Source: an uncultured bacterium
Lineage (GTDB): Bacteria; Myxococcota_A; Bradymonadia; Bradymonadales; Bradymonadaceae
NCBI GenBank assembly: GCA_937981985.1
Contig: CALJNB010000005.1
Location: 1-64,000, forward strand
Reading direction: 5' to 3'
Length of the DNA stretch: 64,000 bases
Of this stretch, positions 9,986 through 20,412 are shown piece by piece. Position numbers and translations under genes: made by a program. The notes below the pieces were generated by a model that was given only the letters and a program-made list of their open reading frames with translations, searched no databases and was not told the origin of the DNA. Within the stretch, counting starts at the first letter, position 1. Each line of letters begins with the position of its first letter.

Positions 9986-10957
9986 ATGAAAACACTCTCC
10001 AAAAAGTCCGTGGTGATGTTGGGAGCCATTTTTACTATTATAGCGGTGACGCTTTTGACGGATAATGGAGAGTTGAGACAAATGGCGATTTGTGCAACCG
10101 GAGAGGGGGTTGCCTACATCCCGGCCGAACGCGGAAAGTTCACACAAAAGTTTTATGGATTCGACTACTCAGGAACAACCCAAGATCTTATCGATATCAA
10201 AGTTTCAGCGTTTGGTTCCTACGAACCCAAGGTTCTCCACGCCATCGAAACACTTACGCTTCTCGTTGACGATAAGCCGGTCTTTTTGGACGTCGGCGCA
10301 AATACCGGCACGCATACGATGTTTGCATCTCGTTTTGCCTCGCAGGTGATTTCCATCGAACCTTGGCCAACCATGATCCAAAGATTGGAAGCTCACATTA
10401 AAACGAACAATATTTTGAACGTTGAGATTCATCCTGTGGGATACGCGTCCAAAAAAGGAACGATGCCTTTCAACGTGCCGCCGGATTTTAATCGCGGATG
10501 GGGCTCGTTTTCGAGTAGTTTCGCCGGTCTTTATAACGCAAAAGACGTGATCGATCTTCCTCTTGTAAGGGGGGACGATGATCTCGCCGGTGTTGCGAAA
10601 ATAAGTGCTATCAAAATGGATATCGAGGGTTATGAAAAACCCGCGTTAGAAGGTTTGAAGAAGACACTTGAAAAAAATAGGCCATTGGTATTTTTTGAAC
10701 TCAACGTTGTGGGTGTTGATGCCTTCAAAACCGTCGATGAAGTTCGCGCCGTCTTTCCAGAAAAATATAAGTTCTACTACATCGTTCCCGCGTTGGAGAT
10801 GACTTGGAATCTTAACGGACATCTTTTGTTGTGTGATGATGTCGCGTCGGACTTTGAGTTATTACCTTTGAAGTTACATGAATCCAATTTTGGACGAAAT
10901 ACCATCGCAATTCCGTCCGAACATCTTGAAAGGTTATCTAAATTCCTCCCTCAATAG
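9986..10957 (+). CDS. FkbM-family methyltransferase, N-terminally membrane anchored
   Basis: FLDVGANTGTHTMFAS, VISIEPWP, IKMDIEGYEKPALEGL; N-terminal hydrophobic segment. Confidence 0.87.
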   Translation: MKTLSKKSVVMLGAIFTIIAVTLLTDNGELRQMAICATGEGVAYIPAERGKFTQKFYGFDYSGTTQDLIDIKVSAFGSYEPKVLHAIETLTLLVDDKPVFLDVGANTGTHTMFASRFASQVISIEPWPTMIQRLEAHIKTNNILNVEIHPVGYASKKGTMPFNVPPDFNRGWGSFSSSFAGLYNAKDVIDLPLVRGDDDLAGVAKISAIKMDIEGYEKPALEGLKKTLEKNRPLVFFELNVVGVDAFKTVDEVRAVFPEKYKFYYIVPALEMTWNLNGHLLLCDDVASDFELLPLKLHESNFGRNTIAIPSEHLERLSKFLPQ

Positions 10958-11038
10958 AGAAAAGACCTATTTCTGGACTGATGCAACTTTAAAAAGAAGT
11001 CACAAACATGACGGCGCGTCGGGGAGGAAGCAAAGGTT

Positions 11039-11653
11039 CTAGAAGAAGGCCCAACCCATTCCTGCCGTCGCCGGAGATCTGAAGGAGAGACCGAGGCCGA
11101 AAAAAGTCATTTGATTGTTGCCGTAAAAAAACTGAGAGCCTTCGACAAAAATACCAAGGGCCGATTCACCGTATGCGGTTCCTTGACTACATCCCCTTCC
11201 AGTACAGCGATAGAAATCGTTATCCGAGAACTCAAATATCTCCATGCCGAGTTGTCCGGTTCCACCAAAACCAAATTCAGGACTATTAAGCAATACTTTC
11301 CCTTTAGCCGAGATGTAGCCCCTTATTGGAGTGGCAGAGTCGATCGGAAGAAAGTAAACCACGTCAACGTAGGGACCGTGAAGGTATTGGCCGAGTATTT
11401 GGTCTTGGTCGGGAGAAATATATAAAAGAGTGTATCCGACACCTGCGTCAAAGTTTCGTTCGTAATAGTCGGGAAAAACTTGAAGCGGGTAAACGCCGGC
11501 CGTTCCTTGGAAACCGGCATTAAAATCGCCGGCCTCGGAAACAGCTAGACCGCCGGCAAGCTCAAACTTTGCGGGAGGTGTTACCCAGGCGTAGGGAAAA
11601 CAGGCGAAAGAACACGTAACGGCGATAATGGGAATGAGTTTTAAGAGTTTCAC
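11039..11653 (-). CDS. Hypothetical secreted/outer-membrane protein
   Basis: Signal-peptide-like N-terminus (LLKLIPIIAVTCSFACF), Gly/aromatic-rich barrel-like sequence. Confidence 0.6.
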   Translation of the reverse strand: MKLLKLIPIIAVTCSFACFPYAWVTPPAKFELAGGLAVSEAGDFNAGFQGTAGVYPLQVFPDYYERNFDAGVGYTLLYISPDQDQILGQYLHGPYVDVVYFLPIDSATPIRGYISAKGKVLLNSPEFGFGGTGQLGMEIFEFSDNDFYRCTGRGCSQGTAYGESALGIFVEGSQFFYGNNQMTFFGLGLSFRSPATAGMGWAFF

Positions 11654-11691
11654 GCGTCAATGTTATCACTTTTTTACCGGCGCGGAGAAAC

Positions 11692-11725
11692 AAAAAAGCA
11701 CTTATGTTTCCATAAGTGCTTTTTA
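11692..11725 (-). terminator. Bidirectional-looking Rho-independent terminator
   Basis: AAAAAAGCACTTATG-TTTC-CATAAGTGCTTTTTA, immediately 3' of the minus-strand tRNA. Confidence 0.85.
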
Positions 11726-11799
11726 TCGGGGTACTCAGATTCGAACTGAGGGCCTCTTGTACCCAAAACAAGCGCGCTGCCAGACTGCGCCATACCCCG
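11726..11799 (-). tRNA. tRNA-Pro (anticodon TGG)
   Basis: Acceptor CGGGGTA/TACCCCG, anticodon arm CTTGT-TTTGGGT-ACAAG, T-arm GTTCGAATC; CCA not encoded. Confidence 0.95.
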
Positions 11800-12256
11800 A
11801 TTGGAAACAAAGAATTAAATTCGTTGGGTCCAGGTCGAGCCTTATAGGGTAATTTTGCTCAACAGACAATGAAATAAGCTCATTTTCACAAATTAAATTC
11901 CCGAAATTTGGTTTTTGAGGTGAAAATGCGTAAAATTGTCCATTCTCGTAGAGCGAATTTGCGGAGTAGCGGACAGGTTTCCTGTCTTTCCCCTATGGTG
12001 TTGGAGGTCTTACCCAGACCTTCCGCCAGCTTGGCATGAGTTGCGCGCGAGCCGCGAAGAATCGCACACAAAATCCGGGGCCGGCTTTTTGGGCATGATG
12101 GAACTCATAATTTGTTTGCTCCCGAAAGGTGATTATCCGAGAGTCAACTCGATCGGATTTCCAATGATCGTTTTGATCATATATGCGCCTCCGAATTGAA
12201 AAAACGGCTTAAAACCGCCAATTTTGCAGAAAAGCGGGCCTTTTCTTGCCGTTCTA

Positions 12257-12284
12257 TTGACATCAAGGGCCTGATTCCTATAAT
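12257..12284 (+). promoter_or_regulatory. Sigma-70-type promoter for the str operon
   Basis: TTGACA (12257-12262), 16 bp spacer, TATAAT (12279-12284). Confidence 0.8.
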
Positions 12285-12358
12285 CCCGCGGCTTCGGATC
12301 TAAAAATGTATTTAGATTCAGAAAATTGAATTGGAAGTACGGACGATTAGGAAATAAA

Positions 12359-12730
12359 ATGCCGACTATTAACCAGCTGATCCGAAAGGGTCGCAAAAAG
12401 CAAAACTCGAAAACAGATGCACCTGCTCTAAAAGGTTCACCTCAAAAACGTGGGGTATGTACCCGTGTTTATACAACTACTCCAAAAAAGCCGAACTCTG
12501 CACTCCGTAAAGTAGCGCGTGTTCGTCTTACTAATGGAATGGAAGTAACAAGTTATATTCCTGGTGAAGGTCATAACCTTCAGGAACACAGTGTTGTGCT
12601 CATCCGTGGTGGTCGTGTTAAAGATCTTCCGGGTGTTCGTTATCACATTGTTCGTGGAACTTTAGATGCGATCGGCGTTGCTGATCGTCGTAAAAGCCGC
12701 AGTAAATACGGAACTAAGAAACCCCGCTAG
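12359..12730 (+). CDS. rpsL: 30S ribosomal protein S12
   Basis: [15 protein letters not shown]...[41 protein letters not shown]-type sequence; ATG at 12359. Confidence 0.99.
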   Translation: MPTINQLIRKGRKKQNSKTDAPALKGSPQKRGVCTRVYTTTPKKPNSALRKVARVRLTNGMEVTSYIPGEGHNLQEHSVVLIRGGRVKDLPGVRYHIVRGTLDAIGVADRRKSRSKYGTKKPR

Positions 12731-12754
12731 ATTGCGGTTTTAGGAGAATACAGA

Positions 12755-13225
12755 ATGCCAAGACGTAGAGAAATACAAAAGCGAATTCCGCTTCCAGATC
12801 CGAAATATAAAGATGTTTTATTGGCTCAGTTCATCAACGTAATGATGATTGACGGTAAAAAGTCTTTGGCTGAAAAGATTATGTACAATAGTTTGGATGC
12901 GATTGAAGCGAAAACAAGCGAAGAGCCTCTTCGCGTGTTCAAGAAAGCTATCGAAAACTGCCGTCCACAGGTTGAGGTTAAGTCTCGACGTGTTGGTGGT
13001 TCAAACTATCAAGTACCTGTTGAAGTGCGCGCTGAAAGACGTGACGCTTTGGCATTTAGATGGATCATTCAGTTCGCTAGAAAGCGTTCTGAAAATACGA
13101 TGACCGAACGTCTGACTCAAGAAATATTGGATGCATCCAATTTTCGTGGTGCCGCGATCAGAAAACGTGAAGAAGTACACCGAATGGCAGACGCTAATAA
13201 AGCGTTTGCTCACTACCGCTGGTAA
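12755..13225 (+). CDS. rpsG: 30S ribosomal protein S7
   Basis: [10 protein letters not shown]...[19 protein letters not shown]. Confidence 0.99.
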   Translation: MPRRREIQKRIPLPDPKYKDVLLAQFINVMMIDGKKSLAEKIMYNSLDAIEAKTSEEPLRVFKKAIENCRPQVEVKSRRVGGSNYQVPVEVRAERRDALAFRWIIQFARKRSENTMTERLTQEILDASNFRGAAIRKREEVHRMADANKAFAHYRW

Positions 13226-13240
13226 CTAAAGGATTTAATA

Positions 13241-15373
13241 ATGGCAGCACGCAAAACCCCACTTAATCGGGTTCGAAATATTGGAATTATGGCGCACATT
13301 GATGCTGGTAAAACCACCACCACTGAGCGAATTCTATTTTATACTGGAAAATCTCACAAAATTGGCGAAGTCCATGATGGCGCCGCTGAGATGGATTGGA
13401 TGGTTCAAGAGCAGGAGCGCGGAATTACGATTACGTCGGCCGCAACGACTTGTTTTTGGAATAAAGATAAGAAGCCATATCGAATCAATATTATTGATAC
13501 TCCTGGGCACGTTGATTTCACTATGGAAGTTGAACGTTCTTTGCGTGTTCTCGATGGTTCTGTCGCTGTTTTTTGCGGTGTTGCCGGTGTTCAGCCGCAA
13601 TCTGAAACCGTTTGGCGTCAAGCAAATCGCTACAAAGTTCCGCGTATCGCTTTCATCAACAAGATGGATCGTACCGGTGCAGATTTCGCAAATGCCGTCG
13701 AGACAATGATCGATCGTCTTGGTGCCGTGCCTGTGAAAATGCAGATTCCAATTGGCGCTGAAGATAAGTTCAAGGGAGTCGTTGATATCTTAACCAAAAC
13801 TGCAATCGTTTGGGAAAATGAAGATATGGGCGCCGAGTATACCGTTATCGATATGCCTGCCGATCTCGCTGAAGAAGTGGAAGTGCTTCATATTGAATTG
13901 ATGGAAGCGGCTGCCGAAGCTTCTGACGAATTAATGGAAAAATATCTCGAAGAGGGAACTTTGTCTGAAAAAGAGATGCTGGACGGGATTCGTACTCGCA
14001 CTCTTTCGATCGAAATTGTTCCGACTTTCCTTGGAACCGCTTTCAAAAATAAGGGCGTGCAGCCTCTTCTTGATGCTGTTGTGAATTATCTTCCTTCTCC
14101 GACCGATATCGGAGAAATTGAAGGTGTTACTGTTGACGCTGCAAGACGAATTGCAGACGGAAACAGTGAGCCACAAGCGGGTGACCAAATCATTCGTAAG
14201 TTTGACGATAGCGAGCCCTTCTCTGGACTTGCGTTTAAAATTATGACCGATCCTTTCGTGGGACAACTTGCCTTCTTCCGCGTTTATAGCGGTGTATTAG
14301 AAGCCGGGAGCCACGTTCTTAACTCGTCAAAAGGCAAGAAGGAACGAATCGGACGCATCCTCCTCATGCACGCAAATAACCGTGAAGATGTGAAGGAAGT
14401 TCGTACGGGTGATATCGCTGCAGCGGTAGGTCTACGTTCTACTACTACTGGAGACACGCTTTGTGACGAAGCAAATCCAGTTGTGCTTGAAGCAATGGAT
14501 TTCCCTGAGCCGGTGATTGAGATTGCAGTTGAGCCGAAAACCAAGGCTGACCAATCTAAACTCGGTGAGTCGCTTGCAAAACTTGCTGCTGAAGATCCAA
14601 GTTTCCGCGTTCACTCTGATGAAGAGACGGGTCAAACTATTATCGCTGGACAGGGTGAACTTCACCTCGAAATCATCGTCGATCGTTTGCTTCGTGAATT
14701 CAAAGTCGAAGCTACTGTTGGTAAGCCTCAAGTGGCCTATCGTGAGTGCATCACCAAAGGTGTTGAGCACAAAGAGACGTACAAGAAGCAGTCTGGTGGT
14801 AAAGGAATGTACGCCAAGATCGCCATTCAGGTTGAACCTGGTGAAAAAGGAACAGGAATCGTATTCGAACAGTCCATCAAGGGCGGCTCGGTACCACGTG
14901 AGTTTTTCAACGCGGTCGAAAAAGGCGTTAAAGAAGCGTCAGAAGGCGGCGTACTTGCAGGCTTCCCTGTTATCGATGTTAAAGTTAATTTATTCGACGG
15001 TGGATTCCACGAAGTGGATTCAAACGAGATGGCATTCAAAATTTGTGCTTCTATGGGTTTCAAAGCAGCGGTTCGCGCCGCCGCGCCGCAAATCCTTGAG
15101 CCGATGATGGAAGTTGAAGTCGTTACACCTGAAGAGTATATGGGTGACGTAATTGGCGATATCAACAGTCGTCGTGGAAATATAGCAGGTATGAATGAAC
15201 GCTCGGGTGTTCAGGTTATCGATGCGACTATTCCGCTTTCGTCGATGTTTGGTTACTCAACCGACTTGCGCTCTAAAACGCAAGGTCGTGCGACTTACAC
15301 AATGCATTTTTCTCACTATGATCCCGTTCCGAAAGCAATTGCGACCGAGATTATGGCTGAGGCAGGTAAATAA
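13241..15373 (+). CDS. fusA: Elongation factor G
   Basis: [45 protein letters not shown]. Confidence 0.99.
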   Translation: MAARKTPLNRVRNIGIMAHIDAGKTTTTERILFYTGKSHKIGEVHDGAAEMDWMVQEQERGITITSAATTCFWNKDKKPYRINIIDTPGHVDFTMEVERSLRVLDGSVAVFCGVAGVQPQSETVWRQANRYKVPRIAFINKMDRTGADFANAVETMIDRLGAVPVKMQIPIGAEDKFKGVVDILTKTAIVWENEDMGAEYTVIDMPADLAEEVEVLHIELMEAAAEASDELMEKYLEEGTLSEKEMLDGIRTRTLSIEIVPTFLGTAFKNKGVQPLLDAVVNYLPSPTDIGEIEGVTVDAARRIADGNSEPQAGDQIIRKFDDSEPFSGLAFKIMTDPFVGQLAFFRVYSGVLEAGSHVLNSSKGKKERIGRILLMHANNREDVKEVRTGDIAAAVGLRSTTTGDTLCDEANPVVLEAMDFPEPVIEIAVEPKTKADQSKLGESLAKLAAEDPSFRVHSDEETGQTIIAGQGELHLEIIVDRLLREFKVEATVGKPQVAYRECITKGVEHKETYKKQSGGKGMYAKIAIQVEPGEKGTGIVFEQSIKGGSVPREFFNAVEKGVKEASEGGVLAGFPVIDVKVNLFDGGFHEVDSNEMAFKICASMGFKAAVRAAAPQILEPMMEVEVVTPEEYMGDVIGDINSRRGNIAGMNERSGVQVIDATIPLSSMFGYSTDLRSKTQGRATYTMHFSHYDPVPKAIATEIMAEAGK

Positions 15374-15428
15374 TAATTTAACAATAATTTAGAAAATAGA
15401 ATCTAAAGAGATCATTTAGGAGATACAA

Positions 15429-16619
15429 ATGGCAAAGGAAAAATTCGAACGTAATAAACCCCACGTAAACATTGGAACTATTGGTCACGTTGATCACGGT
15501 AAAACAACGCTTACTGCGGCGATCACCAAAGTTCTCACCGAAAAATTCGGTGGTCAGGCTATGGATTTCACTGATATCGATAATGCTCCCGAAGAAAGAG
15601 AGCGTGGTATCACTATCTCAACTGCACACGTTGAGTACGAAACAGAAACACGTCACTACGCACACGTAGATTGTCCTGGTCACGCTGATTATGTTAAAAA
15701 CATGATCACTGGTGCGGCTCAAATGGACGGCGCTATCCTTGTTGTTTCTGCAGCTGACGGCCCAATGCCACAAACGCGTGAGCACATCCTTCTTGCTAAG
15801 CAGGTTGGTGTTCCAGCTATTGTTGTTTTCCTCAACAAAGCAGACATGGTTGATGACGAAGAGCTTCTTGAGCTTGTAGACATGGAAGTTCGTGAGCTCC
15901 TTGATAAGTACGAATTCCCAGATGACGGCCCGATCGTTGTCGGTTCTGCACTTATGGCTCTTGAAGGTAAAGACGGAAAATACGGTGTAGATTCTGTTCT
16001 TAAACTTATGGAAGAAGTTGATGCGTTCATTCCAATGCCTGACCGCGAAACCGACAAGCCATTCCTTATGCCAGTAGAAGACGTCTTCTCTATCTCAGGT
16101 CGTGGTACGGTTGTTACCGGACGTATCGAGCAGGGAATCATCAACGTTGGTGAAGAAATTGAAATCGTTGGTCTTGGCGGAAAAGCTGAAAAATCAACTG
16201 TTACTGGTGTTGAAATGTTCCGTAAGCTTCTTGACTCAGGTATGGCTGGAGACAACGTTGGTTGTCTTCTCCGCGGTATCAAGAAAGAAGACGTTCAGCG
16301 TGGACAAGTTCTTGCTAAGCCAGGAACAGTTAAGCCTCACACCAAGTTCAATGCTGAAGTTTACGTTCTAACTAAAGATGAAGGCGGACGTCACACTCCA
16401 TTCTTCAAAGGGTACCGTCCTCAGTTCTACTTCAGAACGACCGATGTTACTGGAGCTGTTGAGCTTCCGGAGAACGTAGAAATGGTTATGCCTGGCGATC
16501 GTATTACGTTCAAAGTTGAACTTATTACTCCAATTGCTATGGATGCTGGACTACGTTTCGCGATTCGCGAAGGTTCACGTACTGTTGGTGCCGGCGTTGT
16601 TACTGACATCGTTGAGTAA
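15429..16619 (+). CDS. tuf: Elongation factor Tu
   Basis: [62 protein letters not shown]. Confidence 0.99.
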   Translation: MAKEKFERNKPHVNIGTIGHVDHGKTTLTAAITKVLTEKFGGQAMDFTDIDNAPEERERGITISTAHVEYETETRHYAHVDCPGHADYVKNMITGAAQMDGAILVVSAADGPMPQTREHILLAKQVGVPAIVVFLNKADMVDDEELLELVDMEVRELLDKYEFPDDGPIVVGSALMALEGKDGKYGVDSVLKLMEEVDAFIPMPDRETDKPFLMPVEDVFSISGRGTVVTGRIEQGIINVGEEIEIVGLGGKAEKSTVTGVEMFRKLLDSGMAGDNVGCLLRGIKKEDVQRGQVLAKPGTVKPHTKFNAEVYVLTKDEGGRHTPFFKGYRPQFYFRTTDVTGAVELPENVEMVMPGDRITFKVELITPIAMDAGLRFAIREGSRTVGAGVVTDIVE

Positions 16620-16646
16620 ATAGTAACCTTTGTTACTTATCCAATT

Positions 16647-16673
16647 GGAGGCTCTAAGCCTCCTTTTTTTTTT
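16647..16673 (+). terminator. Rho-independent terminator of the str operon
   Basis: GGAGGCT-CTA-AGCCTCC followed by a long T run. Confidence 0.93.
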
Positions 16674-16733
16674 CTTAAAAACGAACCGCTAATACATGCT
16701 CACCAATGTTTCACAAATTCGATGATATTTATT

Positions 16734-17360
16734 ATGAAAATGATGCTACTGATTGCCAGTTTAGTGCTCGTCGCATGCGCCACCCCAAAGGTCAAGCAAC
16801 AGGAAGACAATCCCGACGAGGATAATTCCAAAGGCGCTACACACGCGTTCGCTGCTTTGGAACCGACGATCCTAATGGAAAAAACGAACTCCGAAAAATA
16901 GTTTTCGGCTCAGAAGGGTCTTCGATAAAAAACAAATCGCGATAAAATTTTGGAGTCAAGAGTCGATGACGCCAAGCCTTCGTCCATTGAGAAATTGATT
17001 GACCAAGGAGGTTATGGAGGGTTGGGAATAAGTTCAACCGCGGGCGATGCGTCGAACGGCAAGGCGGTACCGAAAAGAGGATTAACGAAAGCGGCGATAC
17101 GCAGGGTCATGAAAGTAGCCGTACCCGAAATAAGAAAATGTTACTTAGACGAGCTTTACGCTAATCCAAAACTTGAGGGGAGCTCAAAAGTCAAAATTCT
17201 TATCGCTAAGACGGGTAAGGTGACCGACGTCACGATGACTAAACTATTCCATAAAAACGTGGACGCGTGTTTAATCAAAATTGTTAAGGATTTAGAATTT
17301 CCTCCACCTTCTGGCGCCGGAGTTGTGATTATACATTACCCGTTCAACTTTTTTCGATAG
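16734..17360 (+). pseudogene. Putative AgmX/PglI-like lipoprotein gene interrupted by two in-frame stops
   Basis: ATG at 16734 gives MKMMLLIASLVLVACATPK... to TAG at 16899; same frame has TAA at 16926; then an open frame to 17360 encoding TKAAIRRVMKVAVPEIRKCYLDELYANPKLEGSSKVKILIAKTGKVTDVTM... (AgmX/PglI C-terminal-like). Confidence 0.5.
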
Positions 17361-17388
17361 GCCAAGAGCAAGTTTAGCGCAGGCGTTT

Positions 17389-18150
17389 TTACCAGTTTGT
17401 TGCGACCATTGCGCTAATATTAAACGGCGGAAACCCCTCGCCCCGAATTATCGCTAACTCGCCTCCAAGCCATATCTTTTCTACGAGTGCAAATTTTGCG
17501 CTTCCAACCAGTCCCGGGCGGATATCGGCGTTATCATGGATAAATTGTCCCGCAATTCTCCAATCGACTTCGGGCTGTTTGCGCCCGACGCCAAACTCCA
17601 TCAACGACGGACTCTCCAATAATAGTGGACGTTCCAAAATCGAGAGGAAGCCATATACACCCTTCGCGTTGCCAAACCAAATACCTAAAGATGGAATGAC
17701 CGGTAAGTCGTCGTTGTCTAGAGAATAGCTACTTACTGAAGCACCGACTTCGGCTCCGAAGTTCTTAAAATGCCAGCCTCCAGCGACACCAAGCGAGAGA
17801 TTAAGGTAGGTTTCTGATTCGCGGTTCCTCCCTGAGTCGAAGTCACCGCTAAAACCGGCATTTAGATTCGAGCTTTCTAAAACGGTTTCCGAAGCACCTC
17901 CGCCTTTTACTCCCAGAGAAGCGCCGTTCGCGAAGCGATGTTGTACCTCTGCGATAGCCTGGGCTTTAGCCGTCCTATGCAGATAGCGGGGTTGCTCGCA
18001 GCCGCCGGTTTGAAATTGGTCGAGTCCCCCGCCGATTTGCGCATCTGCGCTGGTGCCCCCTGGCGGCGGACCCACACCGACGAGCATGGACGCAACGAAA
18101 AGGGTACGAAAAACTACACTACATTTTCTCTTAATGAATCTGACCAACAT
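17389..18150 (-). CDS. Hypothetical secreted protein
   Basis: Signal-like N-terminus; Gly-rich barrel-like sequence. Confidence 0.6.
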   Translation of the reverse strand: MLVRFIKRKCSVVFRTLFVASMLVGVGPPPGGTSADAQIGGGLDQFQTGGCEQPRYLHRTAKAQAIAEVQHRFANGASLGVKGGGASETVLESSNLNAGFSGDFDSGRNRESETYLNLSLGVAGGWHFKNFGAEVGASVSSYSLDNDDLPVIPSLGIWFGNAKGVYGFLSILERPLLLESPSLMEFGVGRKQPEVDWRIAGQFIHDNADIRPGLVGSAKFALVEKIWLGGELAIIRGEGFPPFNISAMVATNW

Positions 18151-18230
18151 ATTTACCTGGGGGGGGCATCAATATTACCGAAACGAAACAGACAGACAAC
18201 CTTAATTTTCTCCGAGAAATATCGAGCTTA

Positions 18231-19148
18231 TTAATATTCTATGTTGATTTGTCGTCGCACGTCCTCAGAGTAACCCATATCAAGTAACTTGGCGGCCGCC
18301 TCTAGTTCTTCGCTATGCAAGTCCGGCGAGTGTATTTGGATTACGACGAAGAAGTCGCCTTGTTTGCCCTTGCGTTTGACGCCTTTTCCTTTGAGTCGAA
18401 GCTTTCCCCCGGAATGAATCCCAGACGGAACTTTAACGTTAAAGACGCCTTCGGGTGTGGGAACTTCTATCGTTGCCCCTATTATCGCCTCGGTCATCGT
18501 GACGGGAAGATCGAGATACAAATTGAGATTCTTTCTGCTAAGTTGAGGATGCTTGCGTATCTTTAGTTCTAATATGAGGTCCCCGGCAACCGCACCGCGC
18601 ATCGCCGGCCGATTGCCCTTGCCTTTAAGGCGTAATTTATCCCCATCTTCGGCACCGCTAGGAATCCTTACTTTTAATTCTCTTCCACCGACCGTCATTG
18701 AAACTTCTCCACCCATTAATGCTTTCAAAAAGCTTAAGGTAAGTTCGGCTTCGACATCACGTCCACGTTGAGGCCCGCTCTGAAAGCCACCGAAATTGCT
18801 GAAGTCACTGGTATCAAACGTCCCGCGACGTCCACCAAAGAGAGAGCTAAAGATGTCGTCAAAATTTGAACTTTGAAAAGCACCCGAGGATCCCCATTGA
18901 TGATGTTGCCCCGGGCGGACTCCGTCACGAAGCCCATCCACACCATAGGTGTCATAGGTTTTTCTTTTTTCCGGATCTGAAAGGACCTCAAATGCAAAAG
19001 ACGCTTTTTTAAAGCGTTCTTCAGCGGCCTCATCATCCGGGTTGCGGTCAGGATGGTTATCTCTCGCGATCTTTCTATACGAACTCTTTATGGTTTTCGC
19101 GTCCGCTGTGCGGGAAACCCCTAATATTTCGTATAAATCGGTATCCAC
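18231..19148 (-). CDS. DnaJ-class co-chaperone without zinc domain (CbpA-like)
   Basis: J domain LYEILGVSR...HPDRNPDD, G/F region, C-terminal substrate-binding domains; no CxxCxGxG repeats. Confidence 0.92.
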   Translation of the reverse strand: MDTDLYEILGVSRTADAKTIKSSYRKIARDNHPDRNPDDEAAEERFKKASFAFEVLSDPEKRKTYDTYGVDGLRDGVRPGQHHQWGSSGAFQSSNFDDIFSSLFGGRRGTFDTSDFSNFGGFQSGPQRGRDVEAELTLSFLKALMGGEVSMTVGGRELKVRIPSGAEDGDKLRLKGKGNRPAMRGAVAGDLILELKIRKHPQLSRKNLNLYLDLPVTMTEAIIGATIEVPTPEGVFNVKVPSGIHSGGKLRLKGKGVKRKGKQGDFFVVIQIHSPDLHSEELEAAAKLLDMGYSEDVRRQINIEY

Positions 19149-19167
19149 TTGGACCTCCTAAAGGGCG

Positions 19168-19962
19168 CTATTTTATGAATCCAGGACCCATATTCTCTGA
19201 ATTACCCTGTCGGCCGATCGACCAACCCGTGCACGGCTTCACCTCTTTACTTGGGGATTGGGTTTGACCTCGTCCGTGTCTTTCTACGCCAAAAGAAGCG
19301 CCGCCAAATTGTATTCCCATTCCTTGAGGTACCAGGCCAAGCCACCCGCACAGTTCGGGGGTGGTGATCTGGTTGGCCATGTTGTTTAACGAGGCGAGCC
19401 AGTCCGATGCTGTCTTTGTGAATGCGTCCACTTCTGCAAATATTTCAAATGAGGTCTGTTGCTCTTTAGGACGCATTTTTATTTCGCCTGTTTTGATAAG
19501 TCGAGCCAAGGCAGCGTTTCCTCGGGCAAGAATATCTTTCACGGCTCGTGGTTCACCCAGATGATTTGCAATCGTTGGATCGGTTGCAATCGTACTCAGC
19601 GCACGCATGACCTGGGCTACAACTGTTACGGTATGATCATGGGCATGTAGGTCTTTGGCCAAAACCATAGAAATTGTAGATTTTTCAACCTTCCCGCGTA
19701 ATTTCGAGCCGACTGTCTCAAGCCACATTTCCGCTTCGCTCGCCGCGAAGTGTAGCGCGTGTTCTCTAATTCGATCTTCGCCGCATTTATCGGTCTTCTT
19801 TTCGATTAACGATTCTCCACGATGATGCAGTTTTTCGGCGTTGTAGAGAAAGTCTTGGGTCCCGCCGGCGTTTTTAAGTTCAACAATAAGGTCGGTCGAA
19901 TACAAAAAACCGTTAAAAGCGACGGCGCAATGTCCGAGTAATCGATAAAATTGTGTGGCCAT
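19168..19962 (-). CDS. Hypothetical protein
   Basis: 264 aa ORF in a minus-strand gene run; no recognised motif. Confidence 0.6.
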   Translation of the reverse strand: MATQFYRLLGHCAVAFNGFLYSTDLIVELKNAGGTQDFLYNAEKLHHRGESLIEKKTDKCGEDRIREHALHFAASEAEMWLETVGSKLRGKVEKSTISMVLAKDLHAHDHTVTVVAQVMRALSTIATDPTIANHLGEPRAVKDILARGNAALARLIKTGEIKMRPKEQQTSFEIFAEVDAFTKTASDWLASLNNMANQITTPELCGWLGLVPQGMGIQFGGASFGVERHGRGQTQSPSKEVKPCTGWSIGRQGNSENMGPGFIK

Positions 19963-20112
19963 AGGTATTCCAAAAATAGTAATTCAAAAAGGAACGTATC
20001 CACCGTCTTGGTGCGCGTTCGCGTTGATCCCGAACCTATCCTTGGTTGGACTTTTCGTCAAATATGCTGGGTGGAAAAGGCGCAAAACTAGAACGGGTTG
20101 TAAGCGTACTTA

Positions 20113-20400
20113 CTACTTAAACAGCGCGTCGAGTTTGGCTTTTGCACTGTCTATTTCGTTGTCTGTCGCATCATTATCGAGGACGCGGACCGAATAATAG
20201 GCGCAAAAATTAGCGCGTTCCTTTTTGTAGACGTGTTCGGCCATGGGTTCTTTACATTCCGACGATGTATTGGGGTCGTAATGCCTGCATTGTTTGCACG
20301 ATTTTAGGTCTGCGTCGCATTTTGTGCAGTAATCTCCGCGATGTAATTCGTCGAATTCCCTGCGTTCGTTACAAGACCAACAATTTAAAACGTATGTCAT
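20113..20400 (-). CDS. Small Cys-rich putative zinc-ribbon protein
   Basis: CWSCNERREFDELHRGDYCTKCDADLKSCKQCRHY; 12 nt downstream of the xdhA-like gene. Confidence 0.75.
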   Translation of the reverse strand: MTYVLNCWSCNERREFDELHRGDYCTKCDADLKSCKQCRHYDPNTSSECKEPMAEHVYKKERANFCAYYSVRVLDNDATDNEIDSAKAKLDALFK

Positions 20401-20412
20401 AGGTAGCTCGAT

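Noticed and set aside
11936-12199. 87 aa ORF in the tRNA-Pro/rpsL gap
   Set aside because: No RBS or domain, unusual composition; the region looks non-coding.
13931-14266. Antisense ORFs within fusA (and similar ones in tuf, lon, clpX)
   Set aside because: Shadow ORFs opposite strongly conserved genes.
19168-19962. Possible acyl-CoA dehydrogenase C-terminal-like helical domain
   Set aside because: Only weak helical resemblance; no diagnostic motif, left as hypothetical.
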